Source of the DNA: NIOZ-UU13 sp964653075
Lineage (GTDB): Bacteria; Planctomycetota; Phycisphaerae; Sedimentisphaerales; Anaerobacaceae
Direction of reading: 5' to 3'
DNA length: 56,133 nucleotides
Assembly (NCBI GenBank): GCA_964653075.1
Contig: CAZZAX010000019.1
Location: 1 to 56,133 of the forward strand
Shown: piece by piece, positions 16,441 through 24,919 of the stretch
Numbering within the stretch: position 1 is the first letter of the stretch
Layout: each line of letters opens with the position of its first letter
Position numbers and translations under genes: made by a program
Notes under the pieces: model-generated
Seen by the model: the letters and a program-made list of their open reading frames with translations, nothing else
Databases searched by the model: none
Told to the model about the DNA's origin: nothing

Positions 16441-16500
16441 AGATCATCAAATTTACCATCGATGTTACTAAGAAAAACCCTGAATTTGAGGATATTTGAA

Positions 16501-16529
16501 TTGACTAAAAGAGTGAAAAAAGTTATAAT
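16501..16529 (+). promoter_or_regulatory. Promoter of the PpiC-like gene
   Basis: TTGACT (16501-16506), 17-bp spacer, perfect TATAAT (16524-16529); start ~16536. This is among the best promoters in the window. It lies inside the rejected 16051-16644 frame, which argues further against that frame being coding. Confidence 0.75.
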
Positions 16530-16624
16530 AAAGTACTCAAAAACGATGTTTCGGGGGTTAAAACTTACCGAAAATCATTCGGTATCGAATGAAAATCTTT
16601 TTAATGGTTGTGAGGAAAACACTT

Positions 16625-18124
16625 ATGATGAAATTATCTTTTAACAAACTGACTCTGAGTTTTATTGGACTATCAATGGTATTGAGCACTTTTTGCATCG
16701 CAAAGGCACAGGCGCCGCGCGTTAGAGCCGGCAGTCCGGCCGCCTCAAGACCGGCGGCAGTTAAACCAGTGGAAGCGCCGCCGGTTATCGTTGCTAAAAT
16801 CGGCGATTACACCATTACAAAGCAAGAGCTTCAAAAAAGGCTGATGACGGAGATTCACCCTTTTAACTACGGAAATTATAACGAGGAGCCTGAGCCGGTT
16901 AGTACCGAGAAGGTGCTTTTGAAAATGCTCGCTGAAAAGGCCGTCATCAGCGAGGCCCGCAAAGGAGATTATCTTAAAGAAGAATCGCTTGCCTCATTGA
17001 TTCAGCGATACAAGGACAGGAATCTCGTGAATTTATTGTTACAAAAACAGCTTCAGCCCAGATTAACGGTAACAGAGCCCGAAATACAAAAGAGAATGAA
17101 GGCCGACCCTAAGCTTACCCGGGCCAGAGCTGAAGCAACAATTAAAAATTTAAAGGCCCGGATGTTGTTCAGCCAGTATTACAAATACATATACCAGAAG
17201 TTTCATGCAAAAAAGCTGACTGAAAATTTCCCCAAAGTAGTTGAAATTCATCAAAGATTGATGACAAAGCCCAAGAAGCCCCGAACCGGTGGATTTATTC
17301 GTATAGCTCAAATAAAAGAGGAATTGACGCAGGATGAGAAAGATATGGTCCTTGTGACGTTCGACAAGGGCAAGGTGACTTTGAAGGACTGGTTCGATGC
17401 GTTGACTGAAATGTCGCCGCCGGGCCGTCCGAAAAACCTCGATACCGTAAAGGGCGTTGAGCAGTTGCTGGACAGGGTGTTAAGCATGCCGCTTCTTCTG
17501 GCTGAAGCTTTGCAACAGGGACTCGACAAGGACAAAGACTTTTTACAGAAGGTAAAAGAGTATGAAGACAGCAGGCTGCTGTCAAAAGTCAGGTCCGACA
17601 AGTACAGGGAGGTTAAACAGCCAACAGCCGAAGAGATAATGATTTACTTTGGCAAGAACCAGGAAGTTTTCAGAAAAGACAAGAAGCTTAATATAGACTT
17701 AATCTGGTGCCGGGACCTTAAAACGGCCCGGCAGGCAAAGGCCGAGCTGGACGGCGGCAAGGATTTCGAGGCGATAAAACAGAAGTATTCGCTGGAAAAG
17801 AAAATTAAGCCGTTTAATACTTCTCCCGGCTCAGAGGGTTTGTTCTGGAAGGATTTGTGGAAAGGCGACCCGAACGATGTAATCGGGCCGGTAAAGGGCT
17901 TTTATCGCAGCGGCCTCAACTGGCGAATCGTCAAAATCCTGGAGAAGAGTCCCGGCGAATTAGTCGGATATTCCAGCGATATGGACAATCGCATCAAAGA
18001 AAAAATGATGGGCGAGCAGAGAGAGGCAATATTTGAGCGATACTGCAACGAGCTTCTGAAGAAATACACCTACCAGATTTACGCCGACAAAATCAAGGAT
18101 ATCGACCCGCTGAACATTCCTTAA
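16625..18124 (+). CDS. Secreted SurA/PpiC-type peptidyl-prolyl isomerase-like foldase
   Basis: 499 residues from ATG 16625. This start is chosen over 16589 because GAGGA at 16612-16616 is correctly spaced and a signal peptide (about 1-30, ending AKAQA) begins there. After a Pro/Ala-rich spacer comes a SurA_N-like helical part beginning VVAKIGDYTITKQEL (~55-69), a central region repeating the 'FDKGKVTLKDWFDAL' motif, and a C-terminal parvulin-like domain (~355-440: SLEKKIKPFNTSPGSEGLFW, then VIGPVKGFYRSGLNWRIVKILE). Typical PpiC residues are only partly kept, so chaperone activity is more certain than isomerase activity. It is probably periplasmic and aids the many secreted proteins nearby. 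Confidence 0.75.
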   Translation: MMKLSFNKLTLSFIGLSMVLSTFCIAKAQAPRVRAGSPAASRPAAVKPVEAPPVIVAKIGDYTITKQELQKRLMTEIHPFNYGNYNEEPEPVSTEKVLLKMLAEKAVISEARKGDYLKEESLASLIQRYKDRNLVNLLLQKQLQPRLTVTEPEIQKRMKADPKLTRARAEATIKNLKARMLFSQYYKYIYQKFHAKKLTENFPKVVEIHQRLMTKPKKPRTGGFIRIAQIKEELTQDEKDMVLVTFDKGKVTLKDWFDALTEMSPPGRPKNLDTVKGVEQLLDRVLSMPLLLAEALQQGLDKDKDFLQKVKEYEDSRLLSKVRSDKYREVKQPTAEEIMIYFGKNQEVFRKDKKLNIDLIWCRDLKTARQAKAELDGGKDFEAIKQKYSLEKKIKPFNTSPGSEGLFWKDLWKGDPNDVIGPVKGFYRSGLNWRIVKILEKSPGELVGYSSDMDNRIKEKMMGEQREAIFERYCNELLKKYTYQIYADKIKDIDPLNIP

Positions 18125-18136
18125 GTCAAAGAAAAA

Positions 18137-18173
18137 CTCGCTCCCCGGTTTGTACAGAGAACCGGGGAGCGAG
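18137..18173 (-). terminator. Strong intrinsic terminator of the minus-strand sugar operon
   Basis: A perfect 14-bp stem, CTCGCTCCCCGGTT (18137-18150) with AACCGGGGAGCGAG (18160-18173), and a 9-nt loop. Read on the minus strand it is followed by TTTTTCTTT. The plus side lacks a T-run, so it mainly serves the minus-strand MFS gene; it may also slow the plus-strand foldase transcript. Confidence 0.85.
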
Positions 18174-18200
18174 CATTAAATATCAAGTTTTACTCTACTT

Positions 18201-19382
18201 TTATTTAAACAATATAATCAAAACCAAAATGCTCACAAAAGCAATCGCACCCGGTACCATGAAAATCTGACGCCACTGGAATTTCTCTTCTTTTCTGAAC
18301 TTGTCCATTATAAAGCCGGCAAATTGGGTTCCGAGGAACAAACCAACACCTGTCGTGGCGGCAAAAAGCAAAGACTGTGCGGAAGCTCGTATTTCAGCAT
18401 CTGCGACGCTATCTACAAATATCTGACCGACAATGACAAAGAGCACGTAAGCCAGGCCGTGAAACGATTGGGAACAAACAATCAACCATCGCGGTTTGCC
18501 ATTGATGTAAACGATATACAACAGCAGCCAGAATATAGCTCCTATAACCAAAGTCCATTTCGCTCCAAGACTACCGAGCAACAAGGCCATTAGTAATAAA
18601 GTGGCTATTGCCTGTACGCCCTGTGCGATTGCCATTGATGCCGGGACATTCCTGGCTGGTATTCCCATATCCTGCATAAACTGGGCAGTGCCGAGGAAAT
18701 AAAACTGCATAAGCCCGAAGAAGATCATCGAAACAATAATAAAGATAAGGAAATTAAACTTCGTAAGCATACCCATAGCCTGAAGTATAGGGGCGGTGCC
18801 GGCTTCAGCAGGTGGTGTATCGGGCATGAAGAAACATCCTACACCCATAATCACCGAAAGTATAGCTGCAAGGTAAAGACAGTCACGGCCCTGTTCGCCG
18901 GTTTTGAATTTCCACCGCCAGCCAGTGAGACCATAGCCGATAAGCGCCCAGGAGACAGGTGCCCACATAAATATCCACTTTGAATAAACTGCGGAATCGA
19001 GGTTGTTTTTGGCCAAGTGGCTGAACATCAAGGAATTAACGAGCGGCAGTGTCGCAGCGAAGCACAAGCAGTAAAGAAACATGACCACAAAGAGGTTTTT
19101 GAAAGTAGTTTTACGCACGGCAATAAACATTAAGACCGCGCCGGCCAAGTGAGCAACGGCAAGGATATGTTCGGTGTTGACATACTTGTCGGCAAGCTGT
19201 CCGGACACCAATGGCATAAAGATACAGGCCAGCGGCAGGGTGGCATAAATCCAGCCGGTCTGTTTGCCGGTCATTTTCAGCGGTCCGAGAAGTCTTGCTG
19301 CCAGTACAGGCATCCAGGCGCCCCAGATCGCGTACTCCATAAACATCGCAAAGCTCAAGGCAAGGTACAGTTTTGTGTCCAT
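18201..19382 (-). CDS. MFS transporter, nucleoside:H+ symporter-like
   Basis: 393 residues, about 12 membrane segments. The start MDTKLYLALSFAMFMEYAIWGAW (split here by function: charged start, then TM1 with the W-G-A-W motif) and the GQLADKYVNTE loop between TM2 and TM3 fit the Nuc_H_symport (NupG/XapB) branch of the major facilitator family. Planctomycete members often stand in sugar operons, so the substrate may be a sugar or nucleoside. GGAG lies before the ATG. Last gene of the run Gfo/Idh - TIM-barrel isomerase - MFS, 27 bp after the isomerase. Confidence 0.85.
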   Translation of the reverse strand: MDTKLYLALSFAMFMEYAIWGAWMPVLAARLLGPLKMTGKQTGWIYATLPLACIFMPLVSGQLADKYVNTEHILAVAHLAGAVLMFIAVRKTTFKNLFVVMFLYCLCFAATLPLVNSLMFSHLAKNNLDSAVYSKWIFMWAPVSWALIGYGLTGWRWKFKTGEQGRDCLYLAAILSVIMGVGCFFMPDTPPAEAGTAPILQAMGMLTKFNFLIFIIVSMIFFGLMQFYFLGTAQFMQDMGIPARNVPASMAIAQGVQAIATLLLMALLLGSLGAKWTLVIGAIFWLLLYIVYINGKPRWLIVCSQSFHGLAYVLFVIVGQIFVDSVADAEIRASAQSLLFAATTGVGLFLGTQFAGFIMDKFRKEEKFQWRQIFMVPGAIAFVSILVLIILFK

Positions 19383-19409
19383 TTTGTTCTCCTTTACTCT
19401 GTTTTTCCT

Positions 19410-20228
19410 TTATGCGTTAAATTCCAGCAGCCTCTCAGCCGCCAGTTTAATATCTCCGAGCCTGTCGTTGCCGGCTTCCCGCTCGATTGCCAGAACGCCG
19501 TCAAAGCCTATTTCTTCGAGGACGCCTAAAAAAGCCTCTGGTCCGACCTGGCCATCACCCCAGGGAACCTCGGCGCCCCATGTACCCGGCTGTTCGGTCT
19601 GGGTTGCGTCCTTGATATGGATGTGCTTAATCCACGGCGCCAGCACAGTTACCGCTTCGATGGGACTGCCCTTGTCATAAAGAATCATATTGGCCGGGTC
19701 AAAATTGACTCCTACGGCAGAATGGTCCAGCTCTTCAAGGAAATGCCTGAGCTCATCGGCGGTTTCCTGGCCTGTCTCCAGCAACAGTATTAAATCTTTT
19801 TCACCGGCGGCATCAGCCAACGTTGTAATACGGTCGTAAAATTTTTCGATGTATGCCGGGTCCGTTTCGTCGATAAAGCCGGCGTGCATAGAGAGGTATT
19901 TGACGCCGAGCTTGACCGTTGCATCAACGGCACCGATAAAGAGCTGCCGATTTTGCTCCCAGCAGTCATCCGGCACAACTCCGCCTGTTACTTTTATGCT
20001 GTCGAGGGTCGAATAATCTTCCTGCGGAAAATCTATCATCGTGCTGCTTACCGTCCAGTTTTGTTTCTGCACGGCTGCGAGATATTCATCTGACGTTTTC
20101 TCAACCGCGGCCCTGATGCCAAGGTGCACATGTTCAATTCCGATTTTATTCATCGCATCCGCTACGCCGGCGACATCCGTCTGCAGCGACCAACTGCAAA
20201 TCCCTATAGGCCAATCCTTACATTTCAT
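19410..20228 (-). CDS. Sugar phosphate isomerase/epimerase (AP endonuclease 2-like TIM barrel)
   Basis: 272 residues from ATG 20228, chosen because GGAG lies 9 nt before it (a TTG at 20243 also opens the frame). Seen: WPIGICSWSLQTD at the start, LLLETGQET with the metal-ligand Glu, VNFDPANMIL with Asp, HIHIKDATQ with His/Asp and a C-terminal LAIERE with Glu: the metal-site residues of the xylose-isomerase-like TIM-barrel family, in order. Family members act on keto-sugars or inositol-type compounds. Lies 33 bp after the Gfo/Idh gene. Confidence 0.88.
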   Translation of the reverse strand: MKCKDWPIGICSWSLQTDVAGVADAMNKIGIEHVHLGIRAAVEKTSDEYLAAVQKQNWTVSSTMIDFPQEDYSTLDSIKVTGGVVPDDCWEQNRQLFIGAVDATVKLGVKYLSMHAGFIDETDPAYIEKFYDRITTLADAAGEKDLILLLETGQETADELRHFLEELDHSAVGVNFDPANMILYDKGSPIEAVTVLAPWIKHIHIKDATQTEQPGTWGAEVPWGDGQVGPEAFLGVLEEIGFDGVLAIEREAGNDRLGDIKLAAERLLEFNA

Positions 20229-20261
20229 CGTGCTGTTCTCCAATTCAAATTTTTGTTTTGC

Positions 20262-21281
20262 TTATTTAATCACGACTTTTTCCATTTTCCCTGCCGATTC
20301 TTTTTCCGCCGTTACGATTTTAACCGAATCGCGTGACTGCTCCAGAGTTGTTATCTCTTCGAGCTTTTCTCCTCTTATGGCTTTTGCAAAATGCTCAATT
20401 TCCAGGAACCAGCCGTCGCCTTTCCGGACTTCGGGAGTAATGACCTGTCCTTCGGCCGGACATAGCTTAAACATCGGCTCGCGCGTCAAATCATAAACAA
20501 GTGTGGCTTTTTCCAACACAATGTTAAAGCTCATTTCGAAGCCGAAGGTCGGTGTCATAGCCCAGCCGCCCTCTGCAGTTATCACCTTATCGTCGTCGTA
20601 AAGATATTGTGTAACTATATGAATCAGGCCTCCCTTGGCATCTTTCGCGGCAAAACTGGAAACGGCATTCGGCATCCCGAAGAGATACTGCACAAAATCC
20701 GTGTCGTGGATATGCAGGTCCAGGGCCATTCCTCCGCTTTTTTCTTCGTCCAGGAACCAGTTATCGATGCTCCATGTCGGGGCCGAGCCCAGGCGTTGAA
20801 ACATTGCAGCAATGACCTTTCCGTACTGGCCGCTGTCGATTAGCTGCTTTGCCTTGGCGTACTCGGGCCAGAAACGGACACAATGCCCGATTTGCAGGAT
20901 TTTTCCGCTGCGTTTTGTTTCGGCAATCATCCGCTCACAGTCCTCGACGTTTAGCGCCATCGGTTTCTCGCAGAAAACGTTGACTCCCGCGGATAAGGCT
21001 TTTATGGTACAGTCGGCGTGCAGACAGGTCGGCAGTGTAATCGAAACGGCATCGAGTTCGGCAGTATTGAGCATCTGGTCGAGATCCGTAAATAACTGCA
21101 AACTGCTGAAATCAACCGCCTGCTCCGTGTCACCGATGTTACCTACGGCCCTTTTGGTATCTTCTTCTATGTTCGGATTTACGTCACAAATTGCCGTTAC
21201 CTGTGCACCCTCCAGGGCCTTCCAGCACTTGTAGTGCGTTTGCCCCATAAACCCAAAACCAACAATGCCCACTTTCAGCAT
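20262..21281 (-). CDS. Gfo/Idh/MocA-family NAD(P)-dependent dehydrogenase
   Basis: 339 residues from ATG 21281. GGAGG precedes this ATG by 9 nt; the open frame extends 57 codons further into repeat DNA and that part is not coding. Seen: VGIVGFGFMGQTH with the nucleotide-binding G-x-G-x-x-G (8-13), the conserved EKP (105-107) with catalytic Lys, and HDTDFVQYLFG with the His/Asp pair used in catalysis. Oxidises or reduces sugars or cyclitols. With the isomerase and the MFS carrier it makes a compact sugar-use operon. Confidence 0.92.
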   Translation of the reverse strand: MLKVGIVGFGFMGQTHYKCWKALEGAQVTAICDVNPNIEEDTKRAVGNIGDTEQAVDFSSLQLFTDLDQMLNTAELDAVSITLPTCLHADCTIKALSAGVNVFCEKPMALNVEDCERMIAETKRSGKILQIGHCVRFWPEYAKAKQLIDSGQYGKVIAAMFQRLGSAPTWSIDNWFLDEEKSGGMALDLHIHDTDFVQYLFGMPNAVSSFAAKDAKGGLIHIVTQYLYDDDKVITAEGGWAMTPTFGFEMSFNIVLEKATLVYDLTREPMFKLCPAEGQVITPEVRKGDGWFLEIEHFAKAIRGEKLEEITTLEQSRDSVKIVTAEKESAGKMEKVVIK

Positions 21282-21346
21282 CTCTGTAATCCTCCAAAAT
21301 TCCGGCTGCCAGCATAATCTTTGGTCAATATGGCGTGGACATCCTC

Positions 21347-21452
21347 GTGGCACGGCCTTCAAGGCCGTGAACCCCCTTAGAGGCAATGTCATTCGGCTCT
21401 CTAACTGGGTGAACACGGGCAGGATGCCCGTGCCACTGGAAGGCCGTGCCAC
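21347..21452. repeat. GTGGCACGG-flanked nested palindromic repeat, intergenic copy
   Basis: GTGGCACGGCC at the left and GGCCGTGCCAC at the right are inverted. Inside are two hairpins: CACGGCCTTCAAGGCCGTG (21351-21369) and CACGGGCAGGATGCCCGTG (21414-21432). The same layout, shortened to 50 bp, occurs within a coding sequence at 33964-34013. It lies just upstream of the Gfo/Idh gene. Confidence 0.75.
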
Positions 21453-21551
21453 GTGTCAACAGCCCGCCAATATTTTTTTACTGATTCAGCATTTTATCAG
21501 AACCAGAGATGTACTCAAGCACATTTTATGTAAATTTATGAAGGATAAATT

Positions 21552-22292
21552 TCACTGAAGCTTCCGCTTGCGCAGCCACTGATTAATATTCCGGATACGG
21601 TCATCAAAAGGCGGATGCGAGGAAAAATAACCGCCAAGGTCGAATTGGGCTTCGCGCCGGCTGAGTTTGGCCAGACGTGAAAGCAGGCGCACACAAGCGT
21701 GAGGGTCGTAACCGGCGGCTACAACAATGCGCACTCCGAGCTTGTCGGCCTCAGACTCCATATCCTGGGAATAAGCGTTTTCGAGAAACTGCACACCGAC
21801 CTTACGCAGCCAGCCGGAAAGAACTCCGCGTATGGGTGCGGCCCGGGATGCAGTGGCAATTGCCGAATTGCTGATGATACGTGCCATAGCATGACCCCGG
21901 ATGACATGAGCCATCTCATGGGCAAGGATAAATGCCACTTCGTTATGATTGTATTTGCACAGCTCCATCAGCGAGCGGCTGACAAAGATGAATCCGCCCG
22001 GCAGAGCGAAGGCATTAGGTTCAGTGCCTTTGATGGTTTCGAAATTGAATTTACGAGATTTGTTGACGACACAGGCAGTCAAACGGCGAGATGTTTCATC
22101 CAGTATTTGTTCGGCCTGGGGCTGGCGGTCACTCTCAACCTGGTTTCTGACTTCACGAGCAAGGTCCCGGCCGACCTCATACTCTACTTTTATAGCGTCG
22201 GCTTCTGAGCCTGCAATTGACTGCCAGAACCACCTGACTTTGCGAACCTTCGGCCCGACTTTTTTTCCTAAATTGTAAAACAGGCCGCTCAC
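21552..22292 (-). CDS. M48-family zinc metallopeptidase
   Basis: 246 residues. Seen: HEMAH (125-129) inside FILAHEMAHVIRGHAMAR, and a downstream ESEADKLGVRIV (179-190) that supplies the glutamate ligand: the M48 (HtpX/Oma1/BepA-like) pattern. FNFETIKGTEPNAFALPGGFI is the typical strand region before the helix. There is no clear signal peptide or membrane segment at the N-terminus (it starts SGLFYNLGKKVGPKV), so its location is uncertain. Lies 51 bp after the ABC permease, probably co-transcribed. Confidence 0.9.
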   Translation of the reverse strand: MSGLFYNLGKKVGPKVRKVRWFWQSIAGSEADAIKVEYEVGRDLAREVRNQVESDRQPQAEQILDETSRRLTACVVNKSRKFNFETIKGTEPNAFALPGGFIFVSRSLMELCKYNHNEVAFILAHEMAHVIRGHAMARIISNSAIATASRAAPIRGVLSGWLRKVGVQFLENAYSQDMESEADKLGVRIVVAAGYDPHACVRLLSRLAKLSRREAQFDLGGYFSSHPPFDDRIRNINQWLRKRKLQ

Positions 22293-22343
22293 GTTTTCAG
22301 GTCTCCTTAATTAAGCCACACCGGATTCATACTAAAGACAGGT

Positions 22344-23642
22344 CTAACTTTGTAATAAACATCGACATACTTCCCGTACATTAAGCCGTTTACCGTACAT
22401 AAGAATGCCCGTTCGGAAAATTTTGGCAGCGGCCCATATCCCTATCAGGACGGTTATAACTAATAGTACTATGGTTGTCAATATCTCAACTATCCAAATT
22501 TCAGAGCCGGAAGAAAGCCGCAGCACCATTACCAGCGGTGTCAGAGGTGGAATGAACGAGAAGACCCGTGCCAGTGTTCCATTGGGATCCTGGACGACTT
22601 TGAACCAGGACAATAACGGAATTATGAAAATCATCGTCATCGGCATCATCAGACTTTGGGTTTCCTTGATTGTGTTACAGATTGAACCTGCCGCTGCCAG
22701 GATTGAGCTGACTAAAAGAAAACCAAGAATGTAATAGATTGCAAAATACACTACGATTTCGCTGGTAAGGTCAATATTGAGATTTTGCGAGCGTGCAGTC
22801 AGAAATGCCGCTCCGGCCCATAAACTTACAAGTGTCAGGCCTGTGCCGGCCAATCCCAAAATCTTGCCGGCCATCAACTCAAACGGACTTACCGCCGAGA
22901 GTAAAACCTCAATAACGCGTGAACTTTTTTCTTCGATTACACTGCTAACCATCTGCTGACCCGAACTGATAATTCCCAAAAACATCAGGTACATAAAAAA
23001 GAAGGGGACCATCATTTTCAAAACAGTGTCAGTCTTACTTTGAACGCGGTCCTGACCTTCAGCAGAGCTAATTTCCACCCGCTCAATCGGGACATTTCTG
23101 AGTTTTTCCAGAAGCTCCTTAGAGAGTTTCTGCATTTTGTACCGCTGATTGACAACCTCCTTGTAACAGATATATTCGATGGTCGATAATATATCTATGT
23201 TGCTTGCTTTCTGTTTATAGGTGTAGAGATGCATTTTGCCGGAACCATCCACATCCAGGACGTCCATGTCCAGCTCAACATAAACATCCAACTGTCCCTG
23301 GAGCAGTTTGTTTCTTGCCTGCTCTTCAAGAGTGTCCGAGTCTTGCCGTATTTCGAGCTGGTGGAACTTAATCTGCCTTTTCGGGTTTTTTTCATTATGC
23401 TTTTCAAATGAAGCTTTTATCTCATCAACAAGCTCGCTTATCTCATCAACAAGCTCGCTCGATAAATCGTTGACTGCGACCTTTACCGGCGGCTGCGGTC
23501 CGGTTTTGTCGCGGGACATCCGGCTTGTGAAAAAAATAATCAAACCGATCATAATCGGGAGCATAAGAATGCCAAAGATGAAAGCCTTGGTCTTGACCGT
23601 TTCTATATATTCGCGCTGGGCAATCTTAAGAATTTTCTGCAT
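22344..23642 (-). CDS. ABC-2 type transporter permease, NatB-like
   Basis: 432 residues from ATG 23642. Overlap with the ATPase stop is then 17 bp, against 50 bp from the upstream ATG at 23675. Seen: QREYIETVKTKAFIFG at the start, TM1, a ~180-residue extracytoplasmic domain, then a block of five or six membrane segments with IEEKSSRVIEVLLSAVSPFELMAGKILG, the hallmark of NatB/YhaP-type permeases. A 21-bp tandem duplication (23418-23459) duplicates the seven residues SELVDEI in the outer domain. Works with the ATPase next to it; the exported substrate is unknown (Na+ in NatAB). Confidence 0.88.
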   Translation of the reverse strand: MQKILKIAQREYIETVKTKAFIFGILMLPIMIGLIIFFTSRMSRDKTGPQPPVKVAVNDLSSELVDEISELVDEIKASFEKHNEKNPKRQIKFHQLEIRQDSDTLEEQARNKLLQGQLDVYVELDMDVLDVDGSGKMHLYTYKQKASNIDILSTIEYICYKEVVNQRYKMQKLSKELLEKLRNVPIERVEISSAEGQDRVQSKTDTVLKMMVPFFFMYLMFLGIISSGQQMVSSVIEEKSSRVIEVLLSAVSPFELMAGKILGLAGTGLTLVSLWAGAAFLTARSQNLNIDLTSEIVVYFAIYYILGFLLVSSILAAAGSICNTIKETQSLMMPMTMIFIIPLLSWFKVVQDPNGTLARVFSFIPPLTPLVMVLRLSSGSEIWIVEILTTIVLLVITVLIGIWAAAKIFRTGILMYGKRLNVREVCRCLLQS

Positions 23643-24537
23643 TGCTTGTCCCAACCAAATCAATAAATATTTCATGCAGGGAAGGAACCTTCACTTCGAA
23701 TCTTTGCACTCGCAGCCGCTCTACCAGAGCTTGCAGCAACTGCTGAGTATCCGCATTGTCCGAGAAAGTAATTTCAAAGTTATGTCCATCAGATTCCACC
23801 GCTTTTACTATAGGAAGCTTCTCGATAAAATCCGTATTGCCTTCAAGCTCGGCGCTTATGACATGAGATGATCGCTGCGACTTGATGTGCGCCAGATTGT
23901 CATCCAGGATAGCCTGGCCTTTGTTTATCAGAAGGATCGAATCGCAGAGCTTTTCGGCCTCGTGCATCACATGAGTGGAGAAGATTATGGTTTTGCCTTC
24001 ATTTCGCATTTCAAGCATAATGGCTTTGAGCAAATCCGTGTTCAGCGGGTCAAGCCCTGCAAACGGCTCGTCAAGTATCAGCAAGTCCGGCTCATTGATT
24101 GCGGTGACGGCAAACTGTAGTTTTTGATGCATTCCTCTTGAAAGCTCCTCTACCTTTTTGGTCGCCCAGTCCATCAGCTCTACGCGCCGAAGCCAGTGGT
24201 TAACCCGGCCTGACAGCTCATTACCGGTAAGGCCTTTTATTGCACCAAAGAACGCAAGCACCTTGGCAAGGGTCATCTTTCGATAGAGGCCGCGTTCTTC
24301 GGGCATGTAGCCGATACGGGCTTTGGCCTGCTCGAGGGATGAGTCCCCGAATATTCTGATCTGTCCGCTGTCGGGGTGGATGATGTCCATAATCATACGC
24401 AGTGTGGTTGTCTTGCCGGCACCGTTAGGTCCAAGGAATCCATAGACACTACCGGTGGGGACGGTAACGCTCAGGTTGTTCACGGCCCGGACCTGGCCGA
24501 AGGACTTTTGTAAATTGTCAAGCGAGACTGATTCCAT
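23626..24537 (-). CDS. ABC transporter ATPase, NatA-like
   Basis: 303 residues. Seen: Walker A GPNGAGKT (36-43), the signature LSRGMHQK (132-139; glycine-glutamine form altered at G-x-Q), Walker B LLILDEP (152-158), and a His switch in FSTHVMHEAE. The C-terminal ~80 residues match the DUF4162-type domain of NatA and YhaQ. First gene of natA-natB-M48. A GGCACGG/CCGTGCC hairpin lies upstream around 24679-24708. Confidence 0.93.
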   Translation of the reverse strand: MESVSLDNLQKSFGQVRAVNNLSVTVPTGSVYGFLGPNGAGKTTTLRMIMDIIHPDSGQIRIFGDSSLEQAKARIGYMPEERGLYRKMTLAKVLAFFGAIKGLTGNELSGRVNHWLRRVELMDWATKKVEELSRGMHQKLQFAVTAINEPDLLILDEPFAGLDPLNTDLLKAIMLEMRNEGKTIIFSTHVMHEAEKLCDSILLINKGQAILDDNLAHIKSQRSSHVISAELEGNTDFIEKLPIVKAVESDGHNFEITFSDNADTQQLLQALVERLRVQRFEVKVPSLHEIFIDLVGTSNAENS

Positions 24538-24766
24538 ATTTGGTTATCTTTCGCATAGCTCAGCGTCAATCGGGACTGGCGTTTCGTCCTTTTATGTCGT
24601 TGACCACCATTTTTATGCAGATTGTAAACTATCAGGAAGCTGCCAATCAAGTAGAAATTCCTCGCCAAAATAACACCGTGCCTGTCACGACGCGGCCGCG
24701 GCACGGCGGGCAGTTATGTTTTTATGACGATTTTGACCAAAAAAACACTAAAAAAATATTAAATAA

Positions 24767-24795
24767 TTGATTTATCATCCAACATTTGGTATATT
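24767..24795 (+). promoter_or_regulatory. Promoter of the leader-peptide / Cys-Pro repeat gene
   Basis: TTGATT (24767-24772), 17-bp spacer, TATATT (24790-24795); start ~24802. The rest of 24538-24766 holds only a GC hairpin (24679-24708) and an A-rich tract. Confidence 0.6.
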
Positions 24796-24836
24796 ACTGC
24801 AATTAGTACTCAGTGTGGCTTACTGAGGAGGAATAA

Positions 24837-24896
24837 ATGAGGAATTCCTGTGGTTATCTATTGGCGGCAACTCGGTTCTTTTGGGGGGTAGTGTAG
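24837..24896 (+). CDS. 19-residue leader peptide ORF
   Basis: ATG at 24837 with GAGGAGG at 24825-24831 (5 nt spacing), a stop at 24896, and the big gene's own SD only 13 nt later. The peptide is MRNSCGYLLAATRFFWGVV: one Arg, a Cys, then a hydrophobic stretch with FFW. It lies between the promoter and the repeat-protein start, so translation of it could control the downstream gene, or it could be a small membrane peptide. The SD is better than those of many real genes here, but no homologue evidence is available. Confidence 0.45.
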   Translation: MRNSCGYLLAATRFFWGVV

Positions 24897-24919
24897 GCTT
24901 TTTAAAGGAGGAAAGACTT

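Noticed and set aside
16051..16644. 197-codon plus-strand frame
   Set aside because: Runs through degenerate tandem repeats and 'CCTGAGC' motifs and contains a strong promoter for the next gene; low-complexity composition.
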